The notes beneath the pieces are model-generated. The model did not search any database, was not told the origin of the DNA, and saw only the letters and a list, made by a program, of their open reading frames with translations. Below are positions 34,742 through 47,000 of a stretch of DNA of 64,000 bases, in pieces (positions within the stretch are counted from its first letter, which is position 1; each line of letters opens with the position of its first letter). The stretch is from Sabellastarte sp. h YS-2021 (Eukaryota; Annelida; Polychaeta; Sabellida; Sabellidae), in NCBI GenBank assembly GCA_964017235.1, contig OZ024927.1:46815293-46879292 (forward strand), in the 5' to 3' direction. The translations under genes and the position numbers were made by a program.

Positions 34742-36819
34742 ATGTCTTCCCCGGGACAAAAACATGGTGGTTGTGGCCATTTAATGGCCGGGTTTGACAC
34801 TCACAGTTTTTGTGCTAGATGCAGGGAGAAGTGTAAGGGACCTGATCCCTGTGTTTCTAAGAATGATTGTCACGCCTGTAATATTCTGACAGAGGATCAA
34901 CGTCTTCAGTTATCCACCCCCAGTTATAGAATTAAAAAAGAAAAGCGTGAGTCAAAAAACAAGGTGACACTCCACAGAAAAGCTCAGACAGTTCCTCCCT
35001 CATTGACCCGTCCACTGTGACGGTAGTGGGGGCTGTGGACGACCAGGGGACGCTACAGTCTCCTGGTTCGAGCTCAGGGGCAGATAAGAAGAAAAAAGAC
35101 AAGAAACCAGCTCCAGAGAAGCCTAAATCGGGTAAATCCAAGTCTACCGATCCCAAGCCCTCTAAATCTTCCTCTGATGACAGGATAGATGAACTGGATA
35201 AAAAGTGGGCTGATCGCTTTAACAGACTGGAGGCTTTGCTTCTCGCCAAGTCTATTGAACAACCAGAGCCGACTTTCCAGGCTCCCAAAGTTGCACCGAC
35301 CCACCTCCCACCAGTGGGTGCTGTTAAGTCGTCTGCCCCCTTCATCAGACCTCCAACCGACCAACCGACCAAGTCAGATTTGCCTGGTACCGGCTATTCA
35401 ACCCCTCAGGGACAGGTTACCAGCAAATCGCCTCAGCCCAGCAAACAGAAACATTCTTCCAGCACAGACTTGTCTGGTACTGACACCAAGAAGCAGTCTA
35501 CTAGCAAGTCGACCCACACTCAGATCAACACCGGCCGACCTTCAGATTTGTCTGGCACCGGCTCTCCTGTAGCTTATCAGGTTACCAGCAAATCGACTGC
35601 TACAACCAGAGGCCAGAGTATCTCTTCAATGGACACAGATAGTGATCTCTCCGACCGACCACCGGTCGATCTGTTTGTTGACGAAGGGGAGCTCTCTGAT
35701 CCAGACCAGGATCCCTCTACCGACCCCGACCAAATATTGTCTGAAGAACAGACCTACAGAGAAACCCTCAGAGGTATTCGTTCGTATATGGGGTGGAACC
35801 AGATTCCAGATGTAGAATCGACCACTGCAACAGGGGATGATAATCCCTTTGCTGGACCCAGATCACAACCAGCCGGCAAAGTATCAGTCCGCCTTCCTAC
35901 TGATGACTGGCTGTGCAACAAAATGGCTAAGTTAAATATCACCCTGGTGGAGGGGTACCCCTCTCGCAGTTCTGAGGCCGGGGGTTTGTTAAGAGATCAG
36001 TTCGTACGTCCACCTAAGTCCCAGACCAAATGGTATGGGTTGTTCAGTGACCAGAAATCTTCTATTGCCAGCAGAGATTCGGTTACGTCATGGAATACGG
36101 ACGCATCCAAACTAAATAGTTTATACAGCAGGATAGCTAGGGCTGCCGGCATTGCTGCAACCCCACCTCCATCCAGGCAGATTACACACAACAACTTGAG
36201 GAGATGGGAAAAGTCGGCCCGTGAGGCCTCTACTTACTGTAACCAGGCGGCTGGGTTTAATAGATGCCTCCTAAAGGTGCAAGAAAATACACATAGCCAG
36301 TTGAAAATTCTCAAGTCTGAGCTCAGCAAGGGTAAAGGCTCGTCTAAAGTCTCAAGTGCTGTAGAAGAACTTCAGTTCCTCACTGATTTTAACTCAAATA
36401 TTTCACAAGCCATGGCCAAGACTATGGAACATTTGAGTGATTTTGTTTTTGTTGCTGTAGCCAACTCAACACTGGCCAGACGGGACGCCTATCTGTCACA
36501 CTTGAAGGCTGGCATCAAACCAGATACCCTGGCTTCACTTCGTACAGCACCTCTGCAGATGAACACCCTGTTCCCAGATGAAATACTTAAACAGGCAGAA
36601 CAGGACATCGCTAATTTTGAGGCCAAGAACCAGCCACCCTCTTCTTCAAAGAAGGGTCGTTTCCACCCGTATGATAGATCTGACAAGCGTGCGGACAACA
36701 AGAAACAGGATAGGCCTGCATGGAAGAACCTGGGATACCGTGGTCAGAGCAAGAGAGGCAGAGGCAAGACCTCCCACTACTCTTCGCGACCTGCCAAGGG
36801 GCAGCAGTCCTACAAATGA
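34742..36819 (+). other. DIRS copy 2 ORF1 (gag-like) region
   Basis: A Cys/His-rich start (GCGHLMAGFD, CARCREKC), Ser/Thr/Lys-rich middle with repeated LSGT motifs, central block with DDWLC, AGFNRC and RRDAYL, and a basic Arg/Gly-rich end. It is colinear with the copy 1 region. Confidence 0.8.
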
Positions 36820-37099
36820 CAATCACTTTGTAGTTCTATCAGCACAGGGACTGCTGCCCGGGAGCTTGAAGACAAGAAAACAGTCTCCCAAGTGCACCAA
36901 CAAGACAATGAACAGTTTATGTGTAAATTCAAGTGTTGTCGAACATGTACTTTTTGTAAAAGAGCAATCGCAAAAGAAAGATATAAGTCCCGTTATTGTA
37001 CCAATTTGCAAAGAGAAATTAAAGTCTGTGAAAAATGCTTCTTTTGTCACTCACTTGTCTTGTGCTCAACCTGCAAAAAATGTCAAAAATGTTGTTCAA

Positions 37100-38930
37100 A
37101 CTCAAACTGTAGGGGCCAGGCTTCAAAACTTTTGGCAAACTTGGTTGGATCTGGGTACGGGTCCGAAGGTGGTTCAGACCCTAAGAGAGGGTTACATTCT
37201 TCCCTTTCGGATCCGACCAAAACTAGCAAGATACCCCACAGTGATAAGCCGTTATGTAGATCCTCGCAGGAACAGCTACCTGTTAGAGGCATTGCATCAG
37301 CTTATGGACAAAAATGCAGTGGAACTAGTGCAAAACCAGGCATCCCTAGGGTTTTACAACCGACTATTTTTAGTCCCAAAACCAAACAACAAGTGGAGGC
37401 CCATCCTGGACTTGAGCAAACTAAATCTTTTTCTCAAGGTGGAGAAATTCAAGATGGAAACACCGGAAACCATCAGGACCTCCCTTCAGACAGGGGAGTG
37501 GGTCACCTCTATAGACTTCAAGGATGCCTACTTCCACATTCCTATACAGGAACAGTCCAGGAAATACCTAAGATTTCATGTCCAGGGTCAAACATACCAA
37601 TTCAGGGCTCTGCCCTTTGGTCTGTCCACAGCACCCTTGGAATTTACAGTAGTAGCAAAAGAAGTGAAACTGATGGCCCTATACAAGGGTATAAGGATCC
37701 ACCAGTACCTAGACGACTGGTTGGTGAGAGCCACATCCCGCCAGGTTTGTCTCCAGCATACCCAGTTGTTAGTCCAGATCTGTCAGGACCTAGGTTGGCT
37801 GGTAAATTTAGAGAAATCAGAACTGGAACCCAAACAGGTCTTCGACTTTGTAGGTTATCAGTTCGACCTTCAGTCAGGTCGGGTCCGACCCACATCAGAA
37901 CGCTGGCAGAACCTCCAGCAGAAAGTACTGGGACTGTTAGCCCTACCGACCTGTCCGGTCCGGGAGTTCATGTCCCTAATAGGGTTGCTAACAGCCACAG
38001 AAAAGCAAGTTCATCTGGGACGTCTCCACATGAGACCAATTCAGTGGCATTTGAAAAACCATTGGAGAGTACCAGAATCTCTGGAGAAAATTATTCCAGT
38101 TCCCAGGTCCCTGCACCCTCATCTACAATGGTGGTTGGAAGACGTAAATGTACTCACAGGTCAACCACTACACCCTCTGAAACATGCTCTGCAAATTTTT
38201 ACAGACGCATCAAAAGAAGGGTGGGGCGCTCACTTAGACGAGCACACTGCAAGAGGAACCTGGTCCTTGCCAGAAAGCAAACTGCATATAAATTACCTAG
38301 AACTCAAGGCAGTTTTTCTAGCCTTAAAAGAGTTTCAAAAGCTTTGCTTCAGCAATATTGTTCTGATAGCTACAGACAACACCACAGTGGTGTCATACAT
38401 AAACAAGGAAGGAGGCATGAGATCGGGCACACTTTGTGCCCTACTGTGGAGGATCTTGACCTGGTGTACCAAAAATCAAGTCACCCTCAAGGCCCGACAC
38501 ATTCCAGGCCGGCTGAATGTGGTAGCGGACAAGCTATCCAGGCTAGGTCAGATCATTCAGACGGAATGGTCCCTCCTTCCAGAGGTATTTCAAACAATTT
38601 GCTGCAGGTGGCACCGGCCTCAGATAGACCTTTTTGCCACAAGGTTCAACAACAAACTACCTCAGTTTGTGTCTCCAGTACCGGACTCCATGGCCATTGC
38701 AGTGGATTCCCTCAGTTTGCCATGGGAGGATCTGGATGCCTATGCCTTCCCACCAATAGCTCTGTTGAGCAAAGTGGTGGAGAAGTTGCAGGACTCCCCT
38801 TGCAAGAGCATCATCCTGATCGCTCCGGGGTGGCCCAACATGCCTTGGTTCTGGGATCTGGTGTCCATGTCCAGCCAGATACCCTTAAGTCTGCCATTTC
38901 TGCCCAAACTCTTGACTCAGCCCTTCAATC
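37100..38930 (+). other. DIRS copy 2 reverse transcriptase and RNase H region
   Basis: RT signatures include NNKWRPILDLS, SIDFKDAYFHIPI and HQYLDDWL. RNase H signatures are IFTDASKEGWG, LELKAVFLAL, IATDNTT and RHIPGRLNV. The family block QIDLFATRFNN to LIAPGWPN follows. Confidence 0.9.
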
Positions 38931-38939
38931 AGACTCCAC

Positions 38940-40053
38940 ACAGAAACCTGTCACACCTCAATCTTCATGTTTGGCTCCTAGAGCCACAACAATCAAAGAA
39001 CAGGGCTTCTCTGAGGCAGTGGCGGCAAGAATTGAGGCTCCTCAAAGGCAATCAACCAGATCAGTCTATGAAGCAAAGTGGACCATTTTTACAAAATGGT
39101 GTATCACTAATCAGGTGGACTTCAGGGCACCCCCTGTGAAGTCGGTTGCTGACTTCCTTATGTACCTTTTCCAGGACAGGAAGTTACAGCCCAGTACCAT
39201 TGATGGGTACAGGTCTGCCATCACTGATAAGTTAGGAAATTCGTCCAGTAACATCAGCAAAGATGAAAACCTCACCCGTCTCCTGGATAGCTTCCACAGA
39301 GACAGGCCAAAGGGGCGGAGAGGTATCCCCTCTTGGAACCTCTCTTTGGTCTTACATCAGCTGACCAAGGCCCCTTTTGAACCCCTTAAAGAGGCTTCCT
39401 TGAAACATCTAACTTTCAAGACAGTGTTCCTATTAGCCTTGGGTTCAGGTAAACGCAGAAGTGAGAATCATGCTTGGCAGAACAAAAACATCAGACACCA
39501 GGCTGACTGGTCAAAAGTGTCCCTGTACCCCTCACCCAGCTTTCTCTCAAAGAATCAGCTGGCCAAGGAGGGCCCAGAGAGTGTGGCCCCAGTGGTTATC
39601 CCAGCCCTGGCCCCAACTCTGGACAGATCCCTCAAGTCTGACAGGTCCCTTTGTCCGGTCAGAGCCTTGCGCTACTACCTGGATAGGACCTCAGACCTCA
39701 GGCAGAACAAGGAGTTAGTCTTTATCTCCTTTAAGAAAGGTTTCGATAAGGACATATCTCCTGCCATCATCTCCTCATGGATCAAGCAGACAGTGATCCT
39801 ATGTTATGAGCTCTCTGACCAGGAGTCGCACACTCTCCATCAGGTCAAGGCTCATGATGTCAGAGCCTTTGCAGCTTCTAAGGCCTTCCAGTCGGGAGTC
39901 TCCTTGGAACAAATTTTATCAGCCTGCCACTGGAAATCACATAACACCTTCACACAGTTCTACTTGAAGGACGTGGCTTGGGCCGATTCAGAGCTCTTTC
40001 ATCTAGGCCCGGTAGTGGCTGCTCAGCAGATCCACCAACAGGCCAGTACCTAG
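38940..40053 (+). other. DIRS copy 2 tyrosine recombinase region
   Basis: An N-terminal SAM-like part (RSVYEAKWTIFTKWC, TIDGYRSAI), then the catalytic part with GSGKRRSE, VKAHDVRAFAAS, ACHWKSHNTFTQFY. This class of enzyme inserts a circular DNA copy without target duplication. Confidence 0.9.
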
Positions 40054-40360
40054 AGGAGATCTGTACATATGTAAATAGTTGTACATATTTGTATACGTAG
40101 TACAGATAGTTAAGAAGTATCACTGAATTCATCCCTCTCTTCCCCTACCTCAGAGCAGGTCTGTTCAAAAAAAAAGGGGGGGGAGCAAGGTCGATTCTGA
40201 CGGTTCAACCCCAGATAACCGGATGATGATATTCGACCATAGCCTTAGGGTCATTGACCACAAGGTCTACCCAGGCTTGAAGGGAATGTTATTATTTCTG
40301 AGTATGAGTTCAATTTTTAGTCCCTAGTAACTTACCCGCCAACCAAGCGGTAGTTATTCA

Positions 40361-40457
40361 GCAATTGTCCATTGGATAGGATGTATTAACGCAATAAAAT
40401 TGCAAATTTAATAAGTAAATTAAATTTTTATAAGTTAATACCCTATCCAATGGACAC
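40361..40457 (+). repeat. DIRS copy 2 internal complementary region
   Basis: TGTCCATTGGATAGGATGTA (complement of the left end) is followed by TTATAAGTTAATACCCTATC (complement of the right end), separated by the junction CGCAATAAAATTGCAAATTT. Confidence 0.85.
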
Positions 40458-40514
40458 ACAAGACCCTCCCACCGACCCCGCTATCAGCTTACTAGGGGTC
40501 TAATACGTTTAGAC

Positions 40515-40741
40515 AACGAAAAAGATGCTATGATGTCACGTTGTCTAGGCAGCAAGTAAGTACTACGCGCCACCTGGCGAGTGCACACTGGGACCGGCCA
40601 GCTTGTGAGGGCAATATGCGCTCATATAAGATGACTTTTTCTGTCGTTTGGCGGGCCGGTCTGCGCCGACCGGATTAGCAATTGTCCATTGGATAGGGTA
40701 TTAACTTATAAAAATTTAATTTACTTATTAAATTTGCAATT
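40515..40741 (-). repeat. DIRS copy 2 right inverted terminal repeat
   Basis: Reverse complement of the left repeat over about 200 bases, ending TTATTAAATTTGCAAT. The solo fragment at 428-831 derives from this end. Confidence 0.85.
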
Positions 40742-40940
40742 TATTGGGCAAGACAATAAAAATTGATCACTAATTAATAGAAGTCCACTGTTAAAAATGC
40801 CTAAATAAACTGAAAAAGTATTTTTCATTAGTTTAAACTTTATCATAAAGTCATCCCCCAGAATTTTTAGCCCCTCTCCCACATTTTGTGCAGTGGTGGG
40901 GGAACGCCCCCACTTTTTGAAATTCCTAGAATCAACACTG

Positions 40941-42984
40941 TATGTGCTTCACAGCAAGTCACATCTCAACCTCAGTGCCTGGTGTCTAGGAGTGGACAGC
41001 TCCAAGAACAAGGCTTCACTGTGGAGGTGGCAGAGAGAATTGCTGCCCCTCAGCGGTCATCAACAAGGACCATCTACAAGTCAAAGTGGGCCCTATTTGA
41101 GAAATGGTGCAGAGGAAATTCGGTGGACTTCTCCACTCCCTCTGTGAAACAAGTCTCAGATTTTTTTTTGTGTACCTATACCAAGTTCTAAACAGGCTCC
41201 TTTCGACCATTGATGGTTACAGGATGGCCATTGTTGACACCTTGGGCTCAGCTGGGCACCATATTCTCCAAGCTCAGACCTTAACAGGTTACTCTCCAGT
41301 GTTCTGGGATGGTCCCTAAGTTCTAGGAATCTTCCAAAATGGAACCTTTTCTGTCATGCTTTAGGGATGGTCCCTAAGTTCCAGGAATCTTCCAAAATGG
41401 AACCTTTTCTGTCGTGCTTGATGAGCTCACAAAAGCACCCTTTGACCCTATGAAAGACAGTCCTCAAACATCTTCTCTCTCAAACTGGTTTCTTGCTAGC
41501 TTTGGCCTCCGGCAAGTGCCGCAGCAAAATCCACGTCTGGGTTGCAAACAACTATCTAATTTAGGCCAATGGGAAAAGGTTACCTTGTTCCCTCTTCAGA
41601 TTTTATAGCCAAAAAGCAACTAGCAAGAGAAGGTACTCAAAGTGTGTCTCTGGTGACTATTCCTGCCTTGACTACTATTGTAGATAGACAATTCAAGAAG
41701 TCAGGACCTTGTGCTCGGTACTGGCCCTGAGGTATTATCTGGATCGAACCAAAGACCTGAGAGGGTCTCGATCCCTACCATTTATTTCCTTCTGAAAAGG
41801 ACACACATCAGACATCAGACCTGCTACGCTCTCTTCTTGGTTAAAATAACTATCTTACTTTGTTTCAAACAAGCAGACCATCAGCCTTGGACTTGGTCCA
41901 AGTTAAAGCACATTACATTAGGGCCTTCATGGCCTCTAAGGCCTTATACTGTGGGGTTTTTGGTGGACCAAATCATGCAAGCCTGTCACTGGAAAGCTCA
42001 CACACATTTACAACTATTTTCGTAAAAGACCTTCCTTGGTCAGATAACAACAATATGTATCTGGGTAAATTAACAGCGGCTTAACAAGTCCTAGACCCTT
42101 TCTCTCAGTCTAGTCATAGTTGGGAAGTAAAAGTGGGGGGGGCACACCCGCTTCAACCGAGTTTCAGGAGTCTAAATCCCAGGGTCTAGGTAAATGCCTA
42201 CCTCCTCAGGATGTTTGGTAAGGTCTTTTAGCTTTTTATTAATACAGTACTTAATATGTATAATGTATTATGTTTTCCCCAGGTGACCCCACAATTCCTG
42301 TTTTCATCTTTTCGTGGGTGGCAAGATGATATTTCCAAGCCAGGGCTTGGCATCATTGGTAATGTAGCCCCTGGGGCTAATTAAGCCTATTTTAGTGAGC
42401 ATGGCTTCACTCCTTCCTCCAAAATCCAGACAGTATGGTTACTGTCATTTCAATTACCTTCTGGGTTTTGGCTTCTTACAGTCCCAGTTTTCTGAAACCG
42501 GGGCACTGTAAGCGGGACTCAGACTGGTCATTCTAATACATTCATTCCAATCTAATCCATTCAAAGTCCAAGAAAAATTGCCCAATACTTCCAGTCTCAG
42601 CTGTAATCCCTCCACCAAGCGGTTGGATTCAGCATTCAGTTCCACATGGTAAGCTATTGTAGCGCAATAAAATTGAAAATTTTAATTACTTTAATGTAGC
42701 TTTTATAAGCTACAAGCTTACCATGTGGAACTGAAGAGAGTCCCACCCTGCCTCCCTGCTGAATAACAGCTGAGGGGGTATGGGCAAATTTCCAACTCAA
42801 AAAGAGGAAGTGGATGGCTACATCACTACTGGGTTCACCTCGATTCCAAGGCATCTCGCCACTATTATGCTTCCATTTTTCTTGGATGTTGGCCGAATGC
42901 CTGCGGCCTCCCGAATAAGCATTCAGTTGCACATGGTAAGCTTGTAGCTTATAAAAGCTACATTTAAGTAATTAAAATTTTCAA
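40941..42984 (+). mobile_element. Old DIRS element, right portion (recombinase remnant, ICR, right end)
   Basis: It continues the DIRS copy interrupted at 27767. Recombinase remnants lie at about 40.95-42.08 kb with many breaks. An internal complementary region is at about 42621-42737 (TTCCACATGGTAAGCT, then TAGCTTTTATAAGCTAC). The right inverted repeat ends near 42984 (GTAATTAAAATTTTCAA). A short direct repeat of about 70 bases (GGGATGGTCCCTAAGTTC) lies at 41305-41410. Its termini define a family distinct from copies 1 and 2. Confidence 0.75.
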
Positions 42985-43492
42985 ATTTGACAGTTTCAGG
43001 TGTCTGTAAATTAGAACAGACAATTGTGGATTACCTAAAAATAGTACACACTTTTAAAAACAGAATGACCTCACAAGTGTGCTTTAAATCATAGTAACAC
43101 GCATAGAGCAAACACATAATAATTAAAAGATAAAACATTTATTGATTCTGTAGTTTTTTAATTGTATTTTATTTCTACTTGTAACATGTTATGGTTTTGA
43201 TACCACCATTATTTCTATCCATAGCTACAACTATTGTCTTTATTTGAGTTTATTTTGTCATTTTAGGACAATATTTACAAAACAGCACATTACAGAAGCC
43301 AGTCCTTGTCTGTGAAGCTCATCTCTCACTTTCTATGGTGTATGCTTTCTGATGTGTGACATATTTTAGGTTTCTGTAGTTCAATTAATCTGAAAAGAAA
43401 AGGAATAAAACAAAAGCAGAATAAAACAAACCTAAGAAAGTGTAACTTAATTACAAACCCTGTAAAACATAAAGCTTGGGTAGAGGTTTATC
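42985..43492. other. Spacer, nothing recognised
   Basis: AT-rich unique sequence between the old DIRS right end and the next MITE. No coding or RNA signal is seen. The 9-bp target copy AGGTTTATC is at 43484-43492. Confidence 0.5.
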
Positions 43493-44030
43493 GAATCCAG
43501 GGCAAAACCCCACTGGGGAAAACCCCACTCAGACCAAACCCCATCAGGCAAAACCCCACTCAGACACAACCCCACTCACTTATACTAATTTCTGGACAAA
43601 ACCCCACTTTTAAAATTATTTTAAAAATTTGAAGATGTTGAGGGGGGTGTTTTTAAATGTTAAGTTAAATCTTAAGTTTGAATTGATTCAGTGGTACTAA
43701 CTACTCAGGCTTTTATGATTAAACGAACAGTTAAATTTGCTAGTGTTTAAAGTGGGCTTTGTATTCAGTGGTAGTAGCTACTCAGTTGCAATCGTCAGTT
43801 AATCTTGTTGGATCAATCTGTGTAGATAAATGTGGGCAGGTATGGTAAGTAATCATTGTCTTCTAGATTTCATTATATTGCTGACAAATTCTGTGATATC
43901 TTATGACAAATGTGGGATATTAGGATATAAAGTGCTTAGAAATTTTGTGATATGTGGTGATACTTGGGGTTTTGCCCGATGGGGTTTGGTCTGAGTGGGG
44001 TTATGCCCAGTGAGGTTTTGTCCGTTTACC
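43493..44030. mobile_element. MITE with 9-bp target duplication and CAAAACCCCACTCAGAC repeats
   Basis: AGGTTTATC flanks both sides (43484-43492 and 44031-44039). The two ends are inverted over about 60-70 bases and are made of short repeats such as GGCAAAACCCCACT and CAGACCAAACCCCATC. The 538-bp interior is AT-rich and non-coding. A 9-bp duplication suggests a Mutator-like source. Confidence 0.85.
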
Positions 44031-44046
44031 AGGTTTATCATCTTAT

Positions 44047-47000
44047 TGTGTCACCAGCATTTATGCTGCGTGGCATATAGGGATCGCTTCGTCATCCAAA
44101 TTTGTGGCGTCGGCGTCGTCGTCTGTCGTCGTCGTCATCTGTCGTCGTCACACTTTGTATTCCGGACAGTATCTCAAAAATGGCTTGTCAGATTTAATTC
44201 AAATTTGGAATATGGATGTAACTGGTCCTGGGGGTGTGCTGTATAGTTTTGTGACCTTAAACTCCCACTAGAAAAATACTTAAACTCAATTTAAGTTTTT
44301 TCGTTTCCGGACAATATCTCAAAAATGACTTGATGGATTCAGTTCAAATTTGGCATGTGGTTGTAACTAGTTTTGAAGGTGTGCCCTATCCTAAGGTGAC
44401 TTTAAACTCCTACGTATAAAAAACTTATGGCCAGTTTACGCTTTTTCTTTCTCCATGGAGTATACTGAAAGTAACTTAAGAAATTTCATTCAACTTTTGC
44501 AGTTATATGTAACTGGCCATAGGTAAGCGCCACACATTAAGGTAACCTTAAACTCCCATTAATAACAGAATTATGTTCACTTTAAGTTTGGTAATTTTTG
44601 AATAGTAAGTCAAATATTGTGCAATTCTAGGTGTTTCAGTTGTGGATGTAACAAACCTTGAACAAAACTTTCAGGAAAAGATTACCTTAAACTCGCTACA
44701 ATATACAACAGTGCAAACAAACTTTGAGTTTAAGGTTGGGTCAATTTTTTTGGTGTTTGGAAGATATTTTATATGCAAATTAGGACTTTTTACATTGATA
44801 TTCATCATGTACATATATCTCCACAAGAAGAAAATGGTCTCTTTTGTAAGGTTATAGTAAATTGCTGATATTTTATAAATTAATGAGTTTAAGGTTGCAT
44901 TGGTTTGTGTCACTAGCAGCTTTGATGGAAGACATACATGGTCATTGTCGTCTTTACACTTACTTTGCAGAGAGTATCTCAAAAATGGCTTGATGAATTA
45001 AATTCCAATTTGGCATGTTGATGTAACTTTTCCTCAAGGTGTGCCCTATTTAAGATGACCTTAAACTCACAGTTGTAAGATGCTTATATTGATTTGAATG
45101 TTTTTTTGTTTCTGGACAGTGTCTCAAAAAATTGTAGACAGATTTGATTCAAATTTGGCATGTGGTTGTAACTGGTTTTCAAGGTGTGCCCTAGTTTAAG
45201 GTGACCTTAAATTCTCATGTATTAAAAAGTTATATTGAGTTTACATTATTTTTCCATAGAGTATATAATACTGGAAATAACTTGGGAATTTCATTCAAGT
45301 TTTGCATGTATATGTAACTGGCCCCAGGTAAGTGCGTTACAATAAGGTGACCTTAAACTCCTAGTAATAACAAAATTATATTTACTTTAAGTTTGGCAAT
45401 TTTTCAACAGTATTTCAAACACTGTGCAATTCTAAGCATTTTTCAAGTTGTGGATGTAACAAACCGTGAACAAAACCTGCAGGAAAAGATTCCCTTAAAC
45501 TTCGTTACAGCAGCAAACTAACTTTGAGTTTAAGGTTGGGACAATTTTTGGTGTTTGAAAGATATTTGATGTGCTAATTAAGACTTCAAGCTTTTGATAT
45601 CCATCATGTACATCTGTCTACACAAAAAAAAATCTCTTTTGTAAGGTAAATTCCTGATATTTGATAATCTCATGAGTTTAAGGTTGCATTACTTTTGTGT
45701 CACTAGCAGCTATGTTGTAGGACAAATATGATCAGTGTCGTTGTCACACTTCCTACACTACAGAGTATCTCAAAAATAGCATCATGGATTAAATTCAAAT
45801 TTGGCATGTGCATTTAATTGGTCCTCAAGGTGTTCCCTATTTTAAGGTGACCTTAAACTCCCACTAGTAACGTATTTATATTGATTTTAAGTTTTTCCTT
45901 TTCGAGACAGTATCTCAAAAATTTGTTGACGGGTTCAATTCAAATTTAGCATGTGGTTGTAACTGGTATTCAAGGTGTGTCCTATATTAAGGTGACCTTA
46001 AACTCCCATGTATAAAGGAAGTATGTTGAGTTTAAGTTTTTACTTTTCCATAGAGTATACTGAAGGTAACTTAAAAAATTCCATTCAAATTTTTGCATAT
46101 ATCTGTAACTTGCCATAGATAAGTACCACATATTAAGGTGACCTTAAACTCCCAGGACTAACACATTGAGAGTGTCATTGTCACACTTCCTTTCCAGACA
46201 GTATCCGAAAAATGGCATGATGGATTAAATTCATATTTGGCATGTGGATGTAACTCGTACTCAAGGTGTGCCCTGTTTTAAGGTGATCTTAAACTCCCAC
46301 TTGTAACATACTTCTATAGATTTTAAGTTTTTCCGTTTCCAGACAGTATCTCAAAAGTAGGTTGATGGATTCTATTCAAATTTGGCATGTGGTTGTAACT
46401 GGTATTCAAGGTGTGTCCTATTTTAAGGTGACCTTAAACTCCCATGTATAAAAGAATTAGGTTCAGTTTAAGCTTTAAACTTATCCATAGAGTATACTCA
46501 AGGTAAGTTAAGAAATTTCATTCAAGTTTTGCATGTGTATGTAACTGGCTATAGATAAGTGCCATACATTAAGGTGACCTTAAACTCCCACTAATAACAC
46601 ATTTTGAGTGTCGTCATCACACTTCCTTTTCAGACAGTATCTCAAAAATGGCATGGTGGATTACATTCAAATTTGGCATGTGGATGTAACTGGTGATCCA
46701 GGGGTGCCCTATTTTAAGGTGACCTTAAACTCCCACTAGTAAAGCACTTCTATTGATTTTAAGTTTTTCTGTTTCGGAGATAGTATGTTGAAAATGGTTG
46801 GATGGATTCTATTTAAATTTGGCATTTGCTTATAACTGGTATTCAAGTTGTGTTCTATTTTAAGGTGACCTTAAACTCCCATGTGTAAAAAAATTATGTT
46901 GAGTTTAAGCTTTTTATTTTTCCAGAGGTTGATGAAGATTACTTAAGAAATTTTATTCTAATATTTCCATGTATATGTAACTGGCCATAGGTAAGTGGCA

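Larger units (their letters stand above)
34416..40741 (+). mobile_element. DIRS retroelement, copy 2 (near-complete, about one or two breaks)
   Basis: A different family from copy 1, with ends marked by CCTATCCAATGGACA. Inverted terminal repeats lie at about 34416-34617 and 40515-40741. Parts: ORF1/gag-like region (34742-36819), RT and RNase H with the conserved block after RNase H (about 37.1-38.9 kb), tyrosine recombinase in an overlapping frame (about 38.94-40.05 kb), and an internal complementary region (40361-40457). Frame overlap between RT/RH and recombinase is a known DIRS habit. Nearly whole and probably recent. It lies 47 bp from copy 1 in the same orientation. Confidence 0.92.
27768..40940. 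mobile_element. TIR DNA transposon split by two DIRS insertions
   Basis: The left end CAGAGTTGCTTCTAGGA matches the reverse complement of the right end, CAGTGTTGATTCTAGGA, at 15 of 17 positions, and TATGT flanks both sides inside the old DIRS. Its own sequence is about 1.07 kb (27768-28586, 34369-34415, 40742-40940). The rest is DIRS. No transposase is seen, so it is non-autonomous. A 5-bp duplication with CAG-type ends leaves the superfamily open. Confidence 0.65.
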
